Numbered from the stretch's first letter, positions 1 through 8,734 are shown. The stretch is DNA of 64,000 bases from Candidatus Bathyarchaeia archaeon (GCA_038883335.1 JAVZMI010000005.1:1-64000), one strand, 5' to 3'. Made by a program: numbers and translations. Notes: a model not told the origin generated them from the letters alone.

Positions 1-900
1 AGAGATGCCCTTATGCGTCTTCATAGCTCGATCCCCGAGGAGAATCCATTCGTAAGGTATGCGGTATGGTCCTTTGCAGTTGAAGATTCTGTTGCATATC
101 TCCACACCTGTATCGTAAGCCCCACCCTTGACGCAGTGATCTTTTCCAGCCGGCTCGCAGCTGACTTTGAATAGTGCCCACTTTGCCGGCCAATCAACTC
201 TCCATCTCAATTTGATAGGCCAACTTTCCACTGGAACTTCACCTTTCTCCCCGCAAGCGCTGCAGAGGTAGGTGAGGCTGTCACTGTTGGCATCGTAACT
301 TGTAACCACTCCAGTCTTCAGTCTTCCACAGTTTCTGCATAGGGCGAGGCATGGATACCATGTTAGGAGGTCGCGTTTGAAGACCTGGAGTTGCTCCCCT
401 GAGAGGGTTGGGCTTACAACTTCGTCAAAAATCCGCCGTATCTCCTCAACCCTTTTTAGGGAGAGCCTTATGAGACTCTTCATCTGAGAGGTTTGGTAGA
501 GTTCATGTGAAAATATTATCTCAGGGTAGAGGCCGAAGTCGGGGAAGGTATCGAATAACTCCCTAGCGTAGTGTTCCCCCCAACTTCTACAATCCCCATA
601 TGGGCAGGGCACCTTATAGAGTGGCACCCCCAGATATGCTGTTTCCTTTGTGAAATTTGTCGGAGTGCCGGTGGGGAAACTTTTGAGGGGGTCGAAGTCG
701 TCTACGAAGAAGAGGAAACGTGTGTCATGACCTCGTTTCCTTAGAAGCTTCTCGAAGGCGCTACAGTAGATCAGCTCCCTTCCAACTCCAACATGAATTG
801 GGCCGCTTGGAGTCTTAGCGGTGCTGAAGACTGTTACCAAGTCGCCGCGCTGTTCCAGATCGTCCACAATCTTGGTTATCCAATGTGACGGCTGACTCAA
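1..900 (-). CDS. lysS: Class I lysyl-tRNA synthetase, N-terminal 300 residues (runs off the window)
   Basis: The minus strand is open from a TTG at 898-900 to the window edge. It attaches lysine to tRNA-Lys in the cytoplasm. The translation has the class I HIGH-type motif TPSGPIHVGVGREL near residue 30, Cys-rich insertions (CPYGDC near residue 105; CRNCG and CSACG around 185-210, a likely zinc ribbon), then RWRVDWPAKW and EPAGKDH, all typical of the archaeal class I LysRS. The KMSKS loop and anticodon-binding end lie outside the window. An in-frame TAA three codons upstream of the TTG limits the start to this site. Family assignment is strong; only about 55 percent of the protein is visible, judged by the usual length near 530. 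Confidence 0.93.
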   Translation of the reverse strand, partial: MSQPSHWITKIVDDLEQRGDLVTVFSTAKTPSGPIHVGVGRELIYCSAFEKLLRKRGHDTRFLFFVDDFDPLKSFPTGTPTNFTKETAYLGVPLYKVPCPYGDCRSWGEHYARELFDTFPDFGLYPEIIFSHELYQTSQMKSLIRLSLKRVEEIRRIFDEVVSPTLSGEQLQVFKRDLLTWYPCLALCRNCGRLKTGVVTSYDANSDSLTYLCSACGEKGEVPVESWPIKLRWRVDWPAKWALFKVSCEPAGKDHCVKGGAYDTGVEICNRIFNCKGPYRIPYEWILLGDRAMKTHKGIS

Positions 901-1118
901 ACTAGATTACCCCGGCGAATGCGGATATGTCTAGTTGGCCAAAGTTTAGTGTCCCTATAGTTTGAGAGGCGTTATTTATCTGGTTATTGTCTCCGCTCGC
1001 CAATTTATGTGAAATGTTTGGGAGGATCCAGGGGTCCGTTTACCTTAGATCACTGTATTTTTGGGTCGTTGCGTGTAATCTTTAGCACTGCCAATTGCCC
1101 ACTGGCTCCTACTACACT

Positions 1119-2288
1119 TTACCTCAAGGCGATGGCTGCTTGAACCCCGGCGAAGGTATCCCCTAAACCTGTGAGCACTTTTGGCTTAGGATTAACATAG
1201 GTGGGGATAAGGCATAAGTTGTAGCCTTCACCCTTCCCCTTAGCGAGTCTAACAACCTTTGATGTAGGTAGCGACTTTGCCTTGGCGAGGTTCAACCTTA
1301 TGCTACTGCCTCCGAACGTTAAAGCAGCAGCGGCTAGACATCCTGCCTGAAGAGCTTCCGTCTCCCTCTCAAGAGTATACCTAGAGATCGAGAATACATA
1401 CTCTGGAGAGTGAACGCAGATCCTACTCAACCCGTACTTCTTTACACCATTCGCTACAGCCTCAATCAGATCGCTTGTCTCGTAGGACTCGGCACCAAGG
1501 TAGGTTACACACTCATCCTCGTTCATGCCCCACGAGTCAACGCAGCCACTGTTGCTAAACTTTTCCATAGCGTATCTAACAGACTCCTCAGATCCCTGGC
1601 CAAGTTCTAAGTGAACCTTCGGCCTCTGGCTGTGGGCGAGTCTATCGATGAGTTCATCGGTGCGTCTTTTGTGTTGAGGTAGCAGGAGATGAGCGTAACC
1701 GAGAATCAGCACGTCGATATTCTTAGATGTTGAAGCGTAGTCCAGAAAGTCAACGTCGAATAGTCCGCTTGAGGACATCATATCCCAAGAGAATATCTGC
1801 CTGCCTTCTGCATCAATACCCAATTTGAGGTCTCTAGTAAACTCGAAGACGATGTGCTCATACTCACAGTCAGTCTCTCTGACCGCCTCCTTCGGAAACT
1901 TCAGTCTCCCGTTATCAACAACCCTGAAGCTCGGTGAGGCAGCCATCAGATTCGGCGGTCTACAAGGGTATGAGACCAGTGGTAGGAGACCCAGCGAATA
2001 AAGGGCGCGCCCCATATGGAAGCCGTTCCCTCCCAAGGACTTACTTCGCCCACTAAACATAGAATTTAGCTCATCATAGAGCTCCTTCGATATCAGGTGT
2101 TCTCCTCCACCCCTAGTGAAAGCCTCCTCAAGCGTATGGGCTACCTCTTCAATGGAGGTTAGGATGAGCTCTCTTGGCTGTACCTTGCCGATACTCTTAA
2201 CCCAACTTACAGTCTTCTCGTCGACTTTTACGAAGGAATCCCAGTTCGTGTATAAACCTGTAGCAAACCGCCCCTTAGGAATAGACAC
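1119..2288 (-). CDS. ADP-dependent sugar kinase (ADP-PFK/glucokinase family)
   Basis: 389 residues of the ribokinase-like ADP-specific phosphofructokinase/glucokinase family, which phosphorylates fructose-6-phosphate or glucose with ADP in the modified Embden-Meyerhof pathway. Seen: LGGNGFHMGRAL near residue 85 (substrate-side Gly motif), HLELGQGS near 227, and the C-terminal catalytic TGLGDTFAG with the presumed base Asp377. It is shorter than the usual 450 or so residues, so substrate preference cannot be read from the sequence and a divergent member is possible. ATG start; it stands alone, between the LysRS promoter region and a tRNA gene on the opposite strand. Confidence 0.8.
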   Translation of the reverse strand: MSIPKGRFATGLYTNWDSFVKVDEKTVSWVKSIGKVQPRELILTSIEEVAHTLEEAFTRGGGEHLISKELYDELNSMFSGRSKSLGGNGFHMGRALYSLGLLPLVSYPCRPPNLMAASPSFRVVDNGRLKFPKEAVRETDCEYEHIVFEFTRDLKLGIDAEGRQIFSWDMMSSSGLFDVDFLDYASTSKNIDVLILGYAHLLLPQHKRRTDELIDRLAHSQRPKVHLELGQGSEESVRYAMEKFSNSGCVDSWGMNEDECVTYLGAESYETSDLIEAVANGVKKYGLSRICVHSPEYVFSISRYTLERETEALQAGCLAAAALTFGGSSIRLNLAKAKSLPTSKVVRLAKGKGEGYNLCLIPTYVNPKPKVLTGLGDTFAGVQAAIALR

Positions 2289-2383
2289 GCAACCACCACC
2301 AAAGCCTACCTAGAGGCCAGTAGCCTGAAACCCGTTTAAGACATTATAGAGATTAATACATCAACCTTTTTAATTTAAAAGCC

Positions 2384-2393
2384 TTAAAATATT
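2384..2393 (+). promoter_or_regulatory. Probable TATA box of tRNA-Arg(GCG)
   Basis: An AT-rich TTAAAATATT block lies about 27-36 bases before the first tRNA base, the spacing expected for an archaeal box A, and is preceded by more A/T-rich DNA. No separate BRE was scored. Confidence 0.5.
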
Positions 2394-2439
2394 GCGGTAT
2401 ACGGTCTTCCAATCCGTGAGGGCCCGTCGTCTAGAGGCA

Positions 2440-2480
2440 GAGTGATACACCGACTCCACCTGCCCGGAAAGTCAGGATCA
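2440..2480 (+). other. D-loop tRNA intron, about 41 bases
   Basis: Sequence between A21 (2439) and G22 (2481) of tRNA-Arg(GCG). The boundary can slide by one base because an A stands at both ends. It holds internal complementarity (GGCA and GAGT with ACTC and TGCC) but I could not draw a standard bulge-helix-bulge, so the exact cut sites are uncertain. The same 21/22 site carries an intron in tRNA-Glu(CTC) of this window. Confidence 0.7.
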
Positions 2481-2488
2481 GGACGCTG

Positions 2489-2514
2489 AGCAGCTGGAAA
2501 AAAGCTGCACGGAA
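2489..2514 (+). other. tRNA intron at position 29/30, 26 bases
   Basis: Flanked by a bulge-helix-bulge: outer helix CAGG/CCTG, bulges TGA and AAG, inner helix GCAGCT/AGCTGC. The splicing endonuclease would cut TG^A and AA^G. The central helix is weak (two Watson-Crick pairs). The same site and bulges occur in tRNA-Arg(CCG) at 28332-28359. Confidence 0.8.
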
Positions 2515-2664
2515 GCCTGCGGAGCCGGAAGTCAGGGGTTCAAATCCCCTCGGGCCCGCCATCTCACGTGGTTCGATATATGTAGTCCTCCACCAGCCAT
2601 TGTTGGTGGGCTGGGTGCCCTATAAGGGTCTTAAAATTTGCGGTTGTGTGAAGAGTGATCCAGG

Positions 2665-2802
2665 GTGGAGTATCTGAAGGTGGAGCTGAGGCTGAACATC
2701 CTCTTAAGCCCTTCAGGCGAAACTGTCTCAGAGGAGGCGAAGAAGGAGATGATCCTCACTCTCTGGTGTAACCAAGCCAAACTTTCTGGTACGACCCGGT
2801 GA
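2665..2802 (+). CDS. Possible 45-residue ORF or gene remnant
   Basis: GTG-started frame ending at TGA 2800-2802. The translation looks codon-biased and helical (LSPSGETVSEEAKKEMILTL is part of it) but I do not recognise a family. No clear Shine-Dalgarno site precedes it. It may be the surviving piece of a larger, decayed gene in the weakly coding 2.6-3.1 kb stretch. Low confidence. Confidence 0.25.
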   Translation: MEYLKVELRLNILLSPSGETVSEEAKKEMILTLWCNQAKLSGTTR

Positions 2803-2920
2803 AGGTGAAGAGTTGAGAAGAATAAAGAACTTAGAGAAGAATTTTTCATTGACGGGAAGATGTAGGCGCTACAACTGGAGATCCAGGAGCGTATACCTCA
2901 GCTAACCACCCTCAGGTCGG

Positions 2921-3106
2921 ATGGTGAAAATTGCGACTGCGACGGTGGAGGGGAACTGTAAGAAGTATGAGAGCAAGCTAGTTGTAAAAGACAAGCTTTT
3001 GGCTTACCTAGACGACAGTTTGGATATAATGATGAAGCTTAGCAACGGAAAAATGGTGATAAGAAAACCGTTAGCTGTCAAAAACCGGTATGATCTGCTG
3101 ATGTAG
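2921..3106 (+). CDS. Hypothetical 61-residue protein
   Basis: ATG start. A lysine-rich small protein with alternating hydrophobic and charged residues (KLVVKDKLLAYLDDSLDIMM) that suggests a small alpha/beta fold, but no family is recognised and no strong ribosome site is seen. It sits in the same weakly coding stretch as the ORF at 2665 and may be its continuation after decay. Confidence 0.35.
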   Translation: MVKIATATVEGNCKKYESKLVVKDKLLAYLDDSLDIMMKLSNGKMVIRKPLAVKNRYDLLM

Positions 3107-3199
3107 AAATTCAATGTGTTTCGTGGGAGGTTTAGCTAATCCTGACGGGTTTGCTAGGAAAGAATTTAAAGGGGAGTCTGTGGGAATACATTATTTATT

Positions 3200-3713
3200 G
3201 TGGCGCAAATGGCCGTATTAGAAAAGTTGGGTCAAGAACATAAAGATGTTTTAGAGAAATTGTCTCTCCTAGGAGTAACCATACAGGGGCTTGAAATAGG
3301 AAAGGTAGACCATCTGAAAAAAAAAGTAGGCACTTTAGAAAATATCGATGAACTTTCAGATTTTTTTAAGGAAGGCTGTTCCCTTCCATTTTGAAATCGA
3401 GGAAAGAAGTCTCTTTCCAATGTTGGAACGAGCAGCCGGCTTCGAAAAGACATTAATCTTAGACTTGGTTGCTGAGCATAAAATCATAATAAAGATGATC
3501 TCCGAATTTCTAGCAATCGTAAAATCAGGCATTGAAAATGAGGACAGAAAGAGGGAACTCGTCAAGATTGGTGGGTGGATAATTGAAAAACTTTCAGCGC
3601 ATGCACAGAGAGAAGATGCTGAACTGCTACCATTGGCCCATAAAGTTTTAGACCAAGAAAAACTTGAGGAACTCGAAAAAATAGTGAAAAACATGATCAA
3701 GACCTCACAGTAA
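3200..3713 (+). pseudogene. Hemerythrin (HHE)-domain protein interrupted by a frameshift at a T7 run
   Basis: Two overlapping frames together make one hemerythrin-like four-helix protein. Frame one (3200-3394, GTG start) gives helix one with LGQEHKDVLEKL. Frame two carries the other metal-ligand helices: PFHFEIEERSLFPML, LVAEHKIIIKMI and LSAHAQREDAELLPLA. The join falls at seven T at 3361-3367; with six T the protein reads through as about 170 residues. Hemerythrins bind a di-iron centre for oxygen, NO or redox sensing. Because both halves keep good motifs, a homopolymer sequencing error or slippage is as likely as true inactivation. Confidence 0.75.
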
Positions 3714-3982
3714 CACTTCGGAGTTATGTTTCATACTCCTACTAAAGTAGCTTAGTTAAGGACTCTATAAGCCTCTCCTTCCATATTTATGCGAAGGCGA
3801 TCTACAGTCCTACTTAGGGTGTTTGGGCGTGTAAATAATGTATATGCCACCTGAAGGTGTGCTTGACATTGTGACTGCTACCTTGGGGCAAAGGCGCCGC
3901 GCCCACGCATTTCTTAGGGCAGTCAGGATGGGCATTTGTTCCCGGTAACTTTTATAGTGTTCTTTCTAGTTAGAGGTGTTTT

Positions 3983-5404
3983 GTGAATAACGGCAATAAC
4001 TCCCACAAGTGGATAGTTTTATCAATAACATCAATAGGCTCCTTTATGACCCCTCTTGACGGTTCTGTAGTGAGCGTTTCTCTTCCTTCAATAACTTCAG
4101 GTCTGAAAATGGATTATGCAATGGCTATATGGGTTCCAACGGCTTACTTGACCTCCCTTACAGCTCTTCTGTTGAGTATAGGGAGACTATCAGATGTGAT
4201 AGGGAGGAAACTGATTTTCATCTCAGGTTTTGCGATATTTATCACGTCATCTTTCCTTTGTGGTATATCACAGGACGGCTTACAGCTAATAGCTTTTAGA
4301 GCTATTCAGGGCGGTGGGGCTGCCTTCATAGGGTCAACCTCGGCCGCTATAGTCACAGACGTATTCCCAAGTAGAGAAAGAGGCAAGGCTCTTGGGATAA
4401 ATACTATGTCAGTCTATGTGGGGCTCTCGGTGGGCCCGAGCTTAGGCGGCTTCCTTACATATGAGTTTGGTTGGCGGTCGATTTTCTGTATAAATGTCCC
4501 GATAGGTTTGCTCGTAATATCGTTGGCACTTATGAAATTACAGGAATCAACGACAGCAAGCCAAAAGCGTTTTGATCTACTAGGCGCTTCGTCTTTTACT
4601 CTAGGCCTAGTCGCCCTGCTTCTAGCTTTAACGTTGAGTGGAAGTTTTGGGTGGGGCGCCTTCCCAATAATTGGTCTCTTAATTGTAGGTGGGGTCTTCC
4701 TAACTCTGTTTGTGCTTGTTGAAATTAGGAAAGGCGCCGAAGCTATGCTGGATGTTTCGCTATTCTCTCGCAACAGGCTCTTTTCAGCTGCTAATATCTC
4801 AGCATTACTGAACTATACCTCATGTTTTGGTGTCAGCTTTTTCACATCCTTCTACCTTCAGAGAGTTCTAAACTACTCTCCGTTGCAGGCTGGAATTATA
4901 CTCCTCACAATGCCTGCGACCATGGCAGTCTTAGCTCCTATTAGCGGGTGGCTTTCTGACAGGATTGGTTCGCGTATGTTGAGCTCCCTCGGTATGGCTA
5001 TAATATGTGTCGGTCTTCTGTTGGCAAGCACACTGGGTCTGCAGTCATCATCAACAGACATAGCCATTAGACTCCTTATCATAGGATTGGGGATGGGACT
5101 CTTTTCCTCTCCTAATACCAGCGCCGTGATGGGATCCGTTGATAAGAGCAGGCTTGGTGTGGCGTCTGGGACGCTGGCGATGATGAGGTTTCTGGGTCAG
5201 TCACTGAGTCTAGTCATTATGGGTGCAATCTTTGCTACTGTTGCTCCTAGTAAGATGCTCTCCGATCTTTTCGTAGGTATCGACCCTAAGTTAGAGGTGG
5301 CTGCTGAGGTATTTGTCGAAGCTATGAGGAAGACTTTTGCTGCCGCAGCGCCTATCTCGGCGGTAGGGGTTTTAACCTCTCTAGTTCGAGGTAAGGGCAA
5401 GTGA
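3983..5404 (+). CDS. MFS multidrug exporter, DHA2 (EmrB/QacA) family
   Basis: 473 residues, GTG start with a GAGGTG ribosome site 10 bases upstream and a TATA-like CTTTTATAG near 3950. The N-terminus has the DHA2 motif LDGSVVSVSLPSI (residues about 25-37) and motif A GRLSDVIGRK after helix two, then GINTMSVYVGLSVGPSLGG (motif C, drug:H+ antiporter signature). Helix count by eye is 12-14. Substrate is unknown; a drug or metabolite exported by proton antiport is the family expectation. It stands alone with gaps on both sides, so the context gives no clue. Confidence 0.88.
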   Translation: MNNGNNSHKWIVLSITSIGSFMTPLDGSVVSVSLPSITSGLKMDYAMAIWVPTAYLTSLTALLLSIGRLSDVIGRKLIFISGFAIFITSSFLCGISQDGLQLIAFRAIQGGGAAFIGSTSAAIVTDVFPSRERGKALGINTMSVYVGLSVGPSLGGFLTYEFGWRSIFCINVPIGLLVISLALMKLQESTTASQKRFDLLGASSFTLGLVALLLALTLSGSFGWGAFPIIGLLIVGGVFLTLFVLVEIRKGAEAMLDVSLFSRNRLFSAANISALLNYTSCFGVSFFTSFYLQRVLNYSPLQAGIILLTMPATMAVLAPISGWLSDRIGSRMLSSLGMAIICVGLLLASTLGLQSSSTDIAIRLLIIGLGMGLFSSPNTSAVMGSVDKSRLGVASGTLAMMRFLGQSLSLVIMGAIFATVAPSKMLSDLFVGIDPKLEVAAEVFVEAMRKTFAAAAPISAVGVLTSLVRGKGK

Positions 5405-5784
5405 CGGTTATGGTGTATTTCGCGTTTTTAAACAAAGGATTCACCGTCTCTGTGAATGCTGGATGAAGAAGCGAGATACCGGTTCCCTTGTAGGGAGGGT
5501 TGCTATATTTCTCGGTAAGGGGAGGAACAATCCATCAAATTTCATTCGCCTCAGATGTTCTAAAGCCCAAAGTTGCAACTCAGTTTAGGTGTTGCCAAGA
5601 TTGTCACCTCCGCCAAGGCCGCACACAGCCGCGCGCTATGTTGTAGAGGTCTCTGTTCCCGTTAAAATTATGGCATTTGAAATTTTTTGTTTCTGGTATA
5701 TGACGGTTTGTAGGGGGTTAAAGTGAAATTTCTAGATGGTTGATGTCAAGTTGCAGTTTAAACCCCCAGGCTTTGGATGGTTTG
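5405..5784. other. Intergenic gap of 380 bases
   Basis: Lies between the ends of the MFS and ArsB-family genes, which converge. I see no tRNA, repeat or convincing ORF. An A/T-rich patch around 5665-5690 could serve for termination. Confidence 0.4.
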
Positions 5785-7113
5785 TTAAACGAAAAATAGC
5801 CATAAAACTAGAATTGCCACATTGGCTGCGGTTACCAAGGAGCCTATCTTGAAATATTCGCTGAAACTGAATGTGTAATCTTCCTCTTCGGAGGCTTCAA
5901 GTATAATAATCGTGCTGGCTGCTCCAAGAATTGTAAGATTTCCAGCAAGTGTCGACCCTCCCGCTAACGCCATCCACGCCTCCACGTCCAGCGAATTGAA
6001 ACCCACGCTCTTCATGACATGGGTATACACCGCAACGAAAGGGACGTTGCTCATGAACTGGCTTAAAACCACACTAGCCACGACTATGTTTAGGATGGTT
6101 AGGGAAGAGTCTGTATGCGTAATAGGAGGGAGAAGTAATGTGAATAGCTTTATCAAACCATTATTCCAAACTGCCTGCATAACAATGAACATCGATATGA
6201 AGAATATGATTATGCTCCAGTTCACGCCTCTTATTATCTCCCTCCTCCTAGAGCTAACTGAGAATAAGGCTGCCGCCCCCAACAACGCTACAGTCCCGAA
6301 GTTAAGCTCAGTTTCATAGCCCACTACTTTCAAAATATTCAAGGCAAAGAATCCAGCTATTGTTAACACTGCTATAATACCGCTTATCTTAGCAAGGTGC
6401 ATATCGGTTACGGCGTCTTCCCACGCTAAGTTATGTGGCTGTGCCCCACGCGCCAGATCTTTTCTGTAATAGAATTTTAGAAGGTAGTAGGTTACAAAAC
6501 AGTTGATTACGGTGGGGGGGCCTAAAAATTTGAGGAAGGTTAAGAGTGGGGCTTCGATGCCACTGTCGAGGGCTATAAGGAGGTTCTGGGGGTTGCCCAT
6601 GGGCGTCATGGTGCTTCCTATGCTCACCGCAAATGCGAGGGTGATGAGGAAAGGTGTTGGTTTGATCTTCACCTCTCTGGCTATGCTTATGATTATGGGC
6701 GTCGCAGCTATTGCGATTGTATCGTTCATTAGGAATGCTGACATTGTTCCTAAGACTATAATGGTGAAAAAGAGGACTCTATCAGGGGAGTCCGCGAAAG
6801 ATAAGATCCGTAGAGTTAAATACTTGAGAAGCCCTGAAGCCTCCAGAGCCGATACGATTGAGAACATGCCTATGAGGAAGAAGATTACGTCGATGTTAAC
6901 AGCGGAATAGGCGTCTCTAAGCGCTATGCCGTTAAGGAAGAGTAAAGAGACTGCACCAGCAAACATTATGACCCATACTGGCAGGTTGGTCCTCTTCAGG
7001 TTTCTGAATATAATAAGTGCATATACGATGAAGAACACTAGTGAAGCAGTGTGAAATACCTCCTTTGGCATAACGTTCGAAGTGAGAGGGGTACGAAGAA
7101 TATCTTGGGACAC
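5785..7113 (-). CDS. ArsB/NhaD-type (CitMHS superfamily) anion permease
   Basis: 442 residues with about 11-12 hydrophobic helices. Typical features are MNDTIAIAATPIIISIAR (residues about 126-143), SIGSTMTPMGNPQNLLIAL (about 161-179) and in the second half SNVPFVAVYTHVM and GGSTLAGNLTILGAAS, the two inverted-repeat SNDTxA/GNPQN half-sites of this superfamily. Members move arsenite, Na+/H+, citrate or silicate; no ars gene is next door, so the substrate is open. Divergent from the Lrp regulator, which could control it. Confidence 0.85.
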   Translation of the reverse strand: MSQDILRTPLTSNVMPKEVFHTASLVFFIVYALIIFRNLKRTNLPVWVIMFAGAVSLLFLNGIALRDAYSAVNIDVIFFLIGMFSIVSALEASGLLKYLTLRILSFADSPDRVLFFTIIVLGTMSAFLMNDTIAIAATPIIISIAREVKIKPTPFLITLAFAVSIGSTMTPMGNPQNLLIALDSGIEAPLLTFLKFLGPPTVINCFVTYYLLKFYYRKDLARGAQPHNLAWEDAVTDMHLAKISGIIAVLTIAGFFALNILKVVGYETELNFGTVALLGAAALFSVSSRRREIIRGVNWSIIIFFISMFIVMQAVWNNGLIKLFTLLLPPITHTDSSLTILNIVVASVVLSQFMSNVPFVAVYTHVMKSVGFNSLDVEAWMALAGGSTLAGNLTILGAASTIIILEASEEEDYTFSFSEYFKIGSLVTAANVAILVLWLFFV

Positions 7114-7239
7114 TACCTCGCCTCTGCTCCAGTCTACATGGCATGTTCTTATAAATCTTGCGAAAAAGTTAGAAAATTCTTGACTTAAAACAGGTTCAGA
7201 AGCAAAACTCTTATTTACTAAATCTGGTAAGAATTCACC

Positions 7240-7695
7240 GTGGACGATCTAGACCTGAAAATACTCTACGCTCTGCGGTTTAATGCTAGGAAGCCTTTCC
7301 TAGAGTTAGCAAAGGATCTCGGAGTTGCAGATGCCACCATCCATGCCCGAGTTAAAAAGATGATCAATGAGGGTATTATCAAAGGCTTCGAGACAGTAAT
7401 AGATGAAGAGAAGATGGGTTACGGGGTAACAGCCTTTATCGAGATCAGGGTTAAGCCTGGAGCAGCTGATGAGGTGGTCGCAAAGTTGAGCAAGACTGAA
7501 GGCGTATTAGAGGCGCATGAAATATATGGACACTGCGACATACTTTTGAAAGTTAGGACTAAAGGGCTAGCTGATTTAAGAGACAAGCTAGTGAAAGAGA
7601 TAAGGGAACTTAGCGACGTGGTCTCCAGCGAAGCGTATACCGTGCTAAAAGTCGCGAAAGAAGAACGTAGTTTGCCAGTTTTCGCACATCAATAA
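7240..7695 (+). CDS. Lrp/AsnC-family transcriptional regulator
   Basis: 151 residues: winged HTH (DLDLKILYALRFNARKPFLE at the start, then a recognition helix DATIHARVKKM) followed by an AsnC/RAM ligand domain (FIEIRVKPGAADEVVAKLSK; GVLEAHEIYGHCDILLKV). GTG start. A TATA-like CTTATTTA about 28 bases before the start suggests a leaderless mRNA. Lrp proteins sense amino acids or small metabolites. The divergent permease (end of promoter at 7113) is the natural candidate target, by inference only. Confidence 0.9.
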   Translation: MDDLDLKILYALRFNARKPFLELAKDLGVADATIHARVKKMINEGIIKGFETVIDEEKMGYGVTAFIEIRVKPGAADEVVAKLSKTEGVLEAHEIYGHCDILLKVRTKGLADLRDKLVKEIRELSDVVSSEAYTVLKVAKEERSLPVFAHQ

Positions 7696-7714
7696 TAAGG
7701 GTGCAAGAACTGAT

Positions 7715-8290
7715 TTGGCGCCTGGAAATTCAGTAGAACTAGCATTGGTCACAAGCCTACTCGCTACACTGCTTGGCGCACTAGGCTTCTCTCTTGCGTT
7801 CAAAGATTACATTGCAAGCTTCATCGCCGGACTGATTTTCAGGAGGATTAAGAATATCAAACCTGGCATCAGGGTCAAGATCCTGACCTCCCCTATTGTT
7901 AAGGGAGACATATTGAATATAGGGTGGCTGAGGACGACTCTACAGGAAGTTGGCGATGGTGAAAGGCTCCCCAGTGTCCAGACTGGGAGGATCTTAAAGA
8001 TTCCGAACTTCCTACTCTTCAATAACCCAACGCTTCTCTACGGGGAGTCAATAATAGACGAGGTTGTGGCGTATATTAGAAGCGACTTAACGAATTTCGA
8101 CTTGAGAATGGTGGAAAATATGAGGAAGGCGATAGAGGCTGAGGGGCAGAAGGTCATAGAGATTGGTTTCTACCAAAAAGATAACAGCTTCGTCGTGCAT
8201 GGAATATTTCAATCAAAGACACATGAACTCGGTGATGTCAGGAGCAAGATCTTAATGCGTTACTTCGAGATGTGTAAGAGGGAAGCCTAG
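7715..8290 (+). CDS. Small MscS-like mechanosensitive-channel protein
   Basis: 191 residues, TTG start. One to two N-terminal membrane helices, the second with the Gly/Ala pattern of MscS TM3 and LAFKDYIASFIAGLIF, then a beta domain (IKPGIRVKI...GDILNIGWLRTTLQ; GRILKIPNFLLFNNPTL) that matches the MscS Sm-like layer, and an alpha/beta tail. It lacks the extra N-terminal helices of MscS and is near the short end for the family. Close behind the Lrp gene (19 bases), so probably one transcript. Role would be osmotic release; not proven here. Confidence 0.78.
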   Translation: MAPGNSVELALVTSLLATLLGALGFSLAFKDYIASFIAGLIFRRIKNIKPGIRVKILTSPIVKGDILNIGWLRTTLQEVGDGERLPSVQTGRILKIPNFLLFNNPTLLYGESIIDEVVAYIRSDLTNFDLRMVENMRKAIEAEGQKVIEIGFYQKDNSFVVHGIFQSKTHELGDVRSKILMRYFEMCKREA

Positions 8291-8397
8291 CTAAGGCAGT
8301 AAAGTTAGATGACTCTACCTGCGACTAGTGGTAACGTGTTAACCTTTAGCCAATAGCCGTCTCTAGGGTGGACAGGCAGTCTGGAGGTTGCCGATAA

Positions 8398-8685
8398 TTG
8401 GCTGTCAAAAATTTTGGTCGACTGATGAAGGGTAGGTTGATCGCTTCTGAGGAGGATTTTGGGGCTGGCGTTAGGAAATACATTATAAAGCTGGAGCCTG
8501 CTGAGGAGAGCTATAAAAGTCTCCACGTGGTCTACAGTGACGGAAGATACGAGGTCTCTTTAACTCTTCTCGCCCCTCAAGGTAAATATGAGTTGTTCGA
8601 CGGAAATCTGAGAGTTCGAGGCGTTGAGTTCTACCCAACTCTTCAAGAGGCAGAGGAGAGGATAAGGTACCTCTTCAGTACATAA
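8398..8685 (+). CDS. Hypothetical 95-residue protein
   Basis: TTG start. Mostly beta-strand-like sequence with alternating charged and hydrophobic residues (RKYIIKLEPAEESYKSLHVV) and a C-terminal helix; no signal peptide or membrane helix. No family recognised. Same direction as the neighbours, with about 107 bases before it and a good stop before the pyrophosphatase promoter. Confidence 0.55.
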   Translation: MAVKNFGRLMKGRLIASEEDFGAGVRKYIIKLEPAEESYKSLHVVYSDGRYEVSLTLLAPQGKYELFDGNLRVRGVEFYPTLQEAEERIRYLFST

Positions 8686-8734
8686 GGTAAGCTGTTTAGA
8701 CCCCTACGAACAATTCACGAAAAACTTTAGGCGT

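Larger units (their letters stand above)
2420..2561 (+). tRNA. tRNA-Arg(GCG) with two introns
   Basis: The 7-bp acceptor stem GGGCCCG/CGGGCCC, T arm AGGGG-TTCAAAT-CCCCT, discriminator G and an encoded CCA (2559-2561) frame 142 bases that fold only if two introns are removed. The mature molecule then has D stem GTCT/GGAC, D loop AGAGGCA, anticodon stem CTGGC/GCCGG and loop CTGCGGA with anticodon GCG at 2519-2521 (arginine, CGC/CGU codons), variable loop AAGTC. The introns are about 2440-2480 (D loop, 21/22) and 2489-2514 (anticodon stem, 29/30). Every stem closes after splicing, which is why the isotype call is firm although the raw gene looks scrambled. Confidence 0.9.

Noticed and set aside
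2420-2561. First reading as tRNA-Trp(CCA), and the CCG gene as tRNA-Leu(TAA)
   Set aside because: Those anticodons require the 3' stems TCGGT and CCGGT, which are absent. Arg with introns closes every stem.
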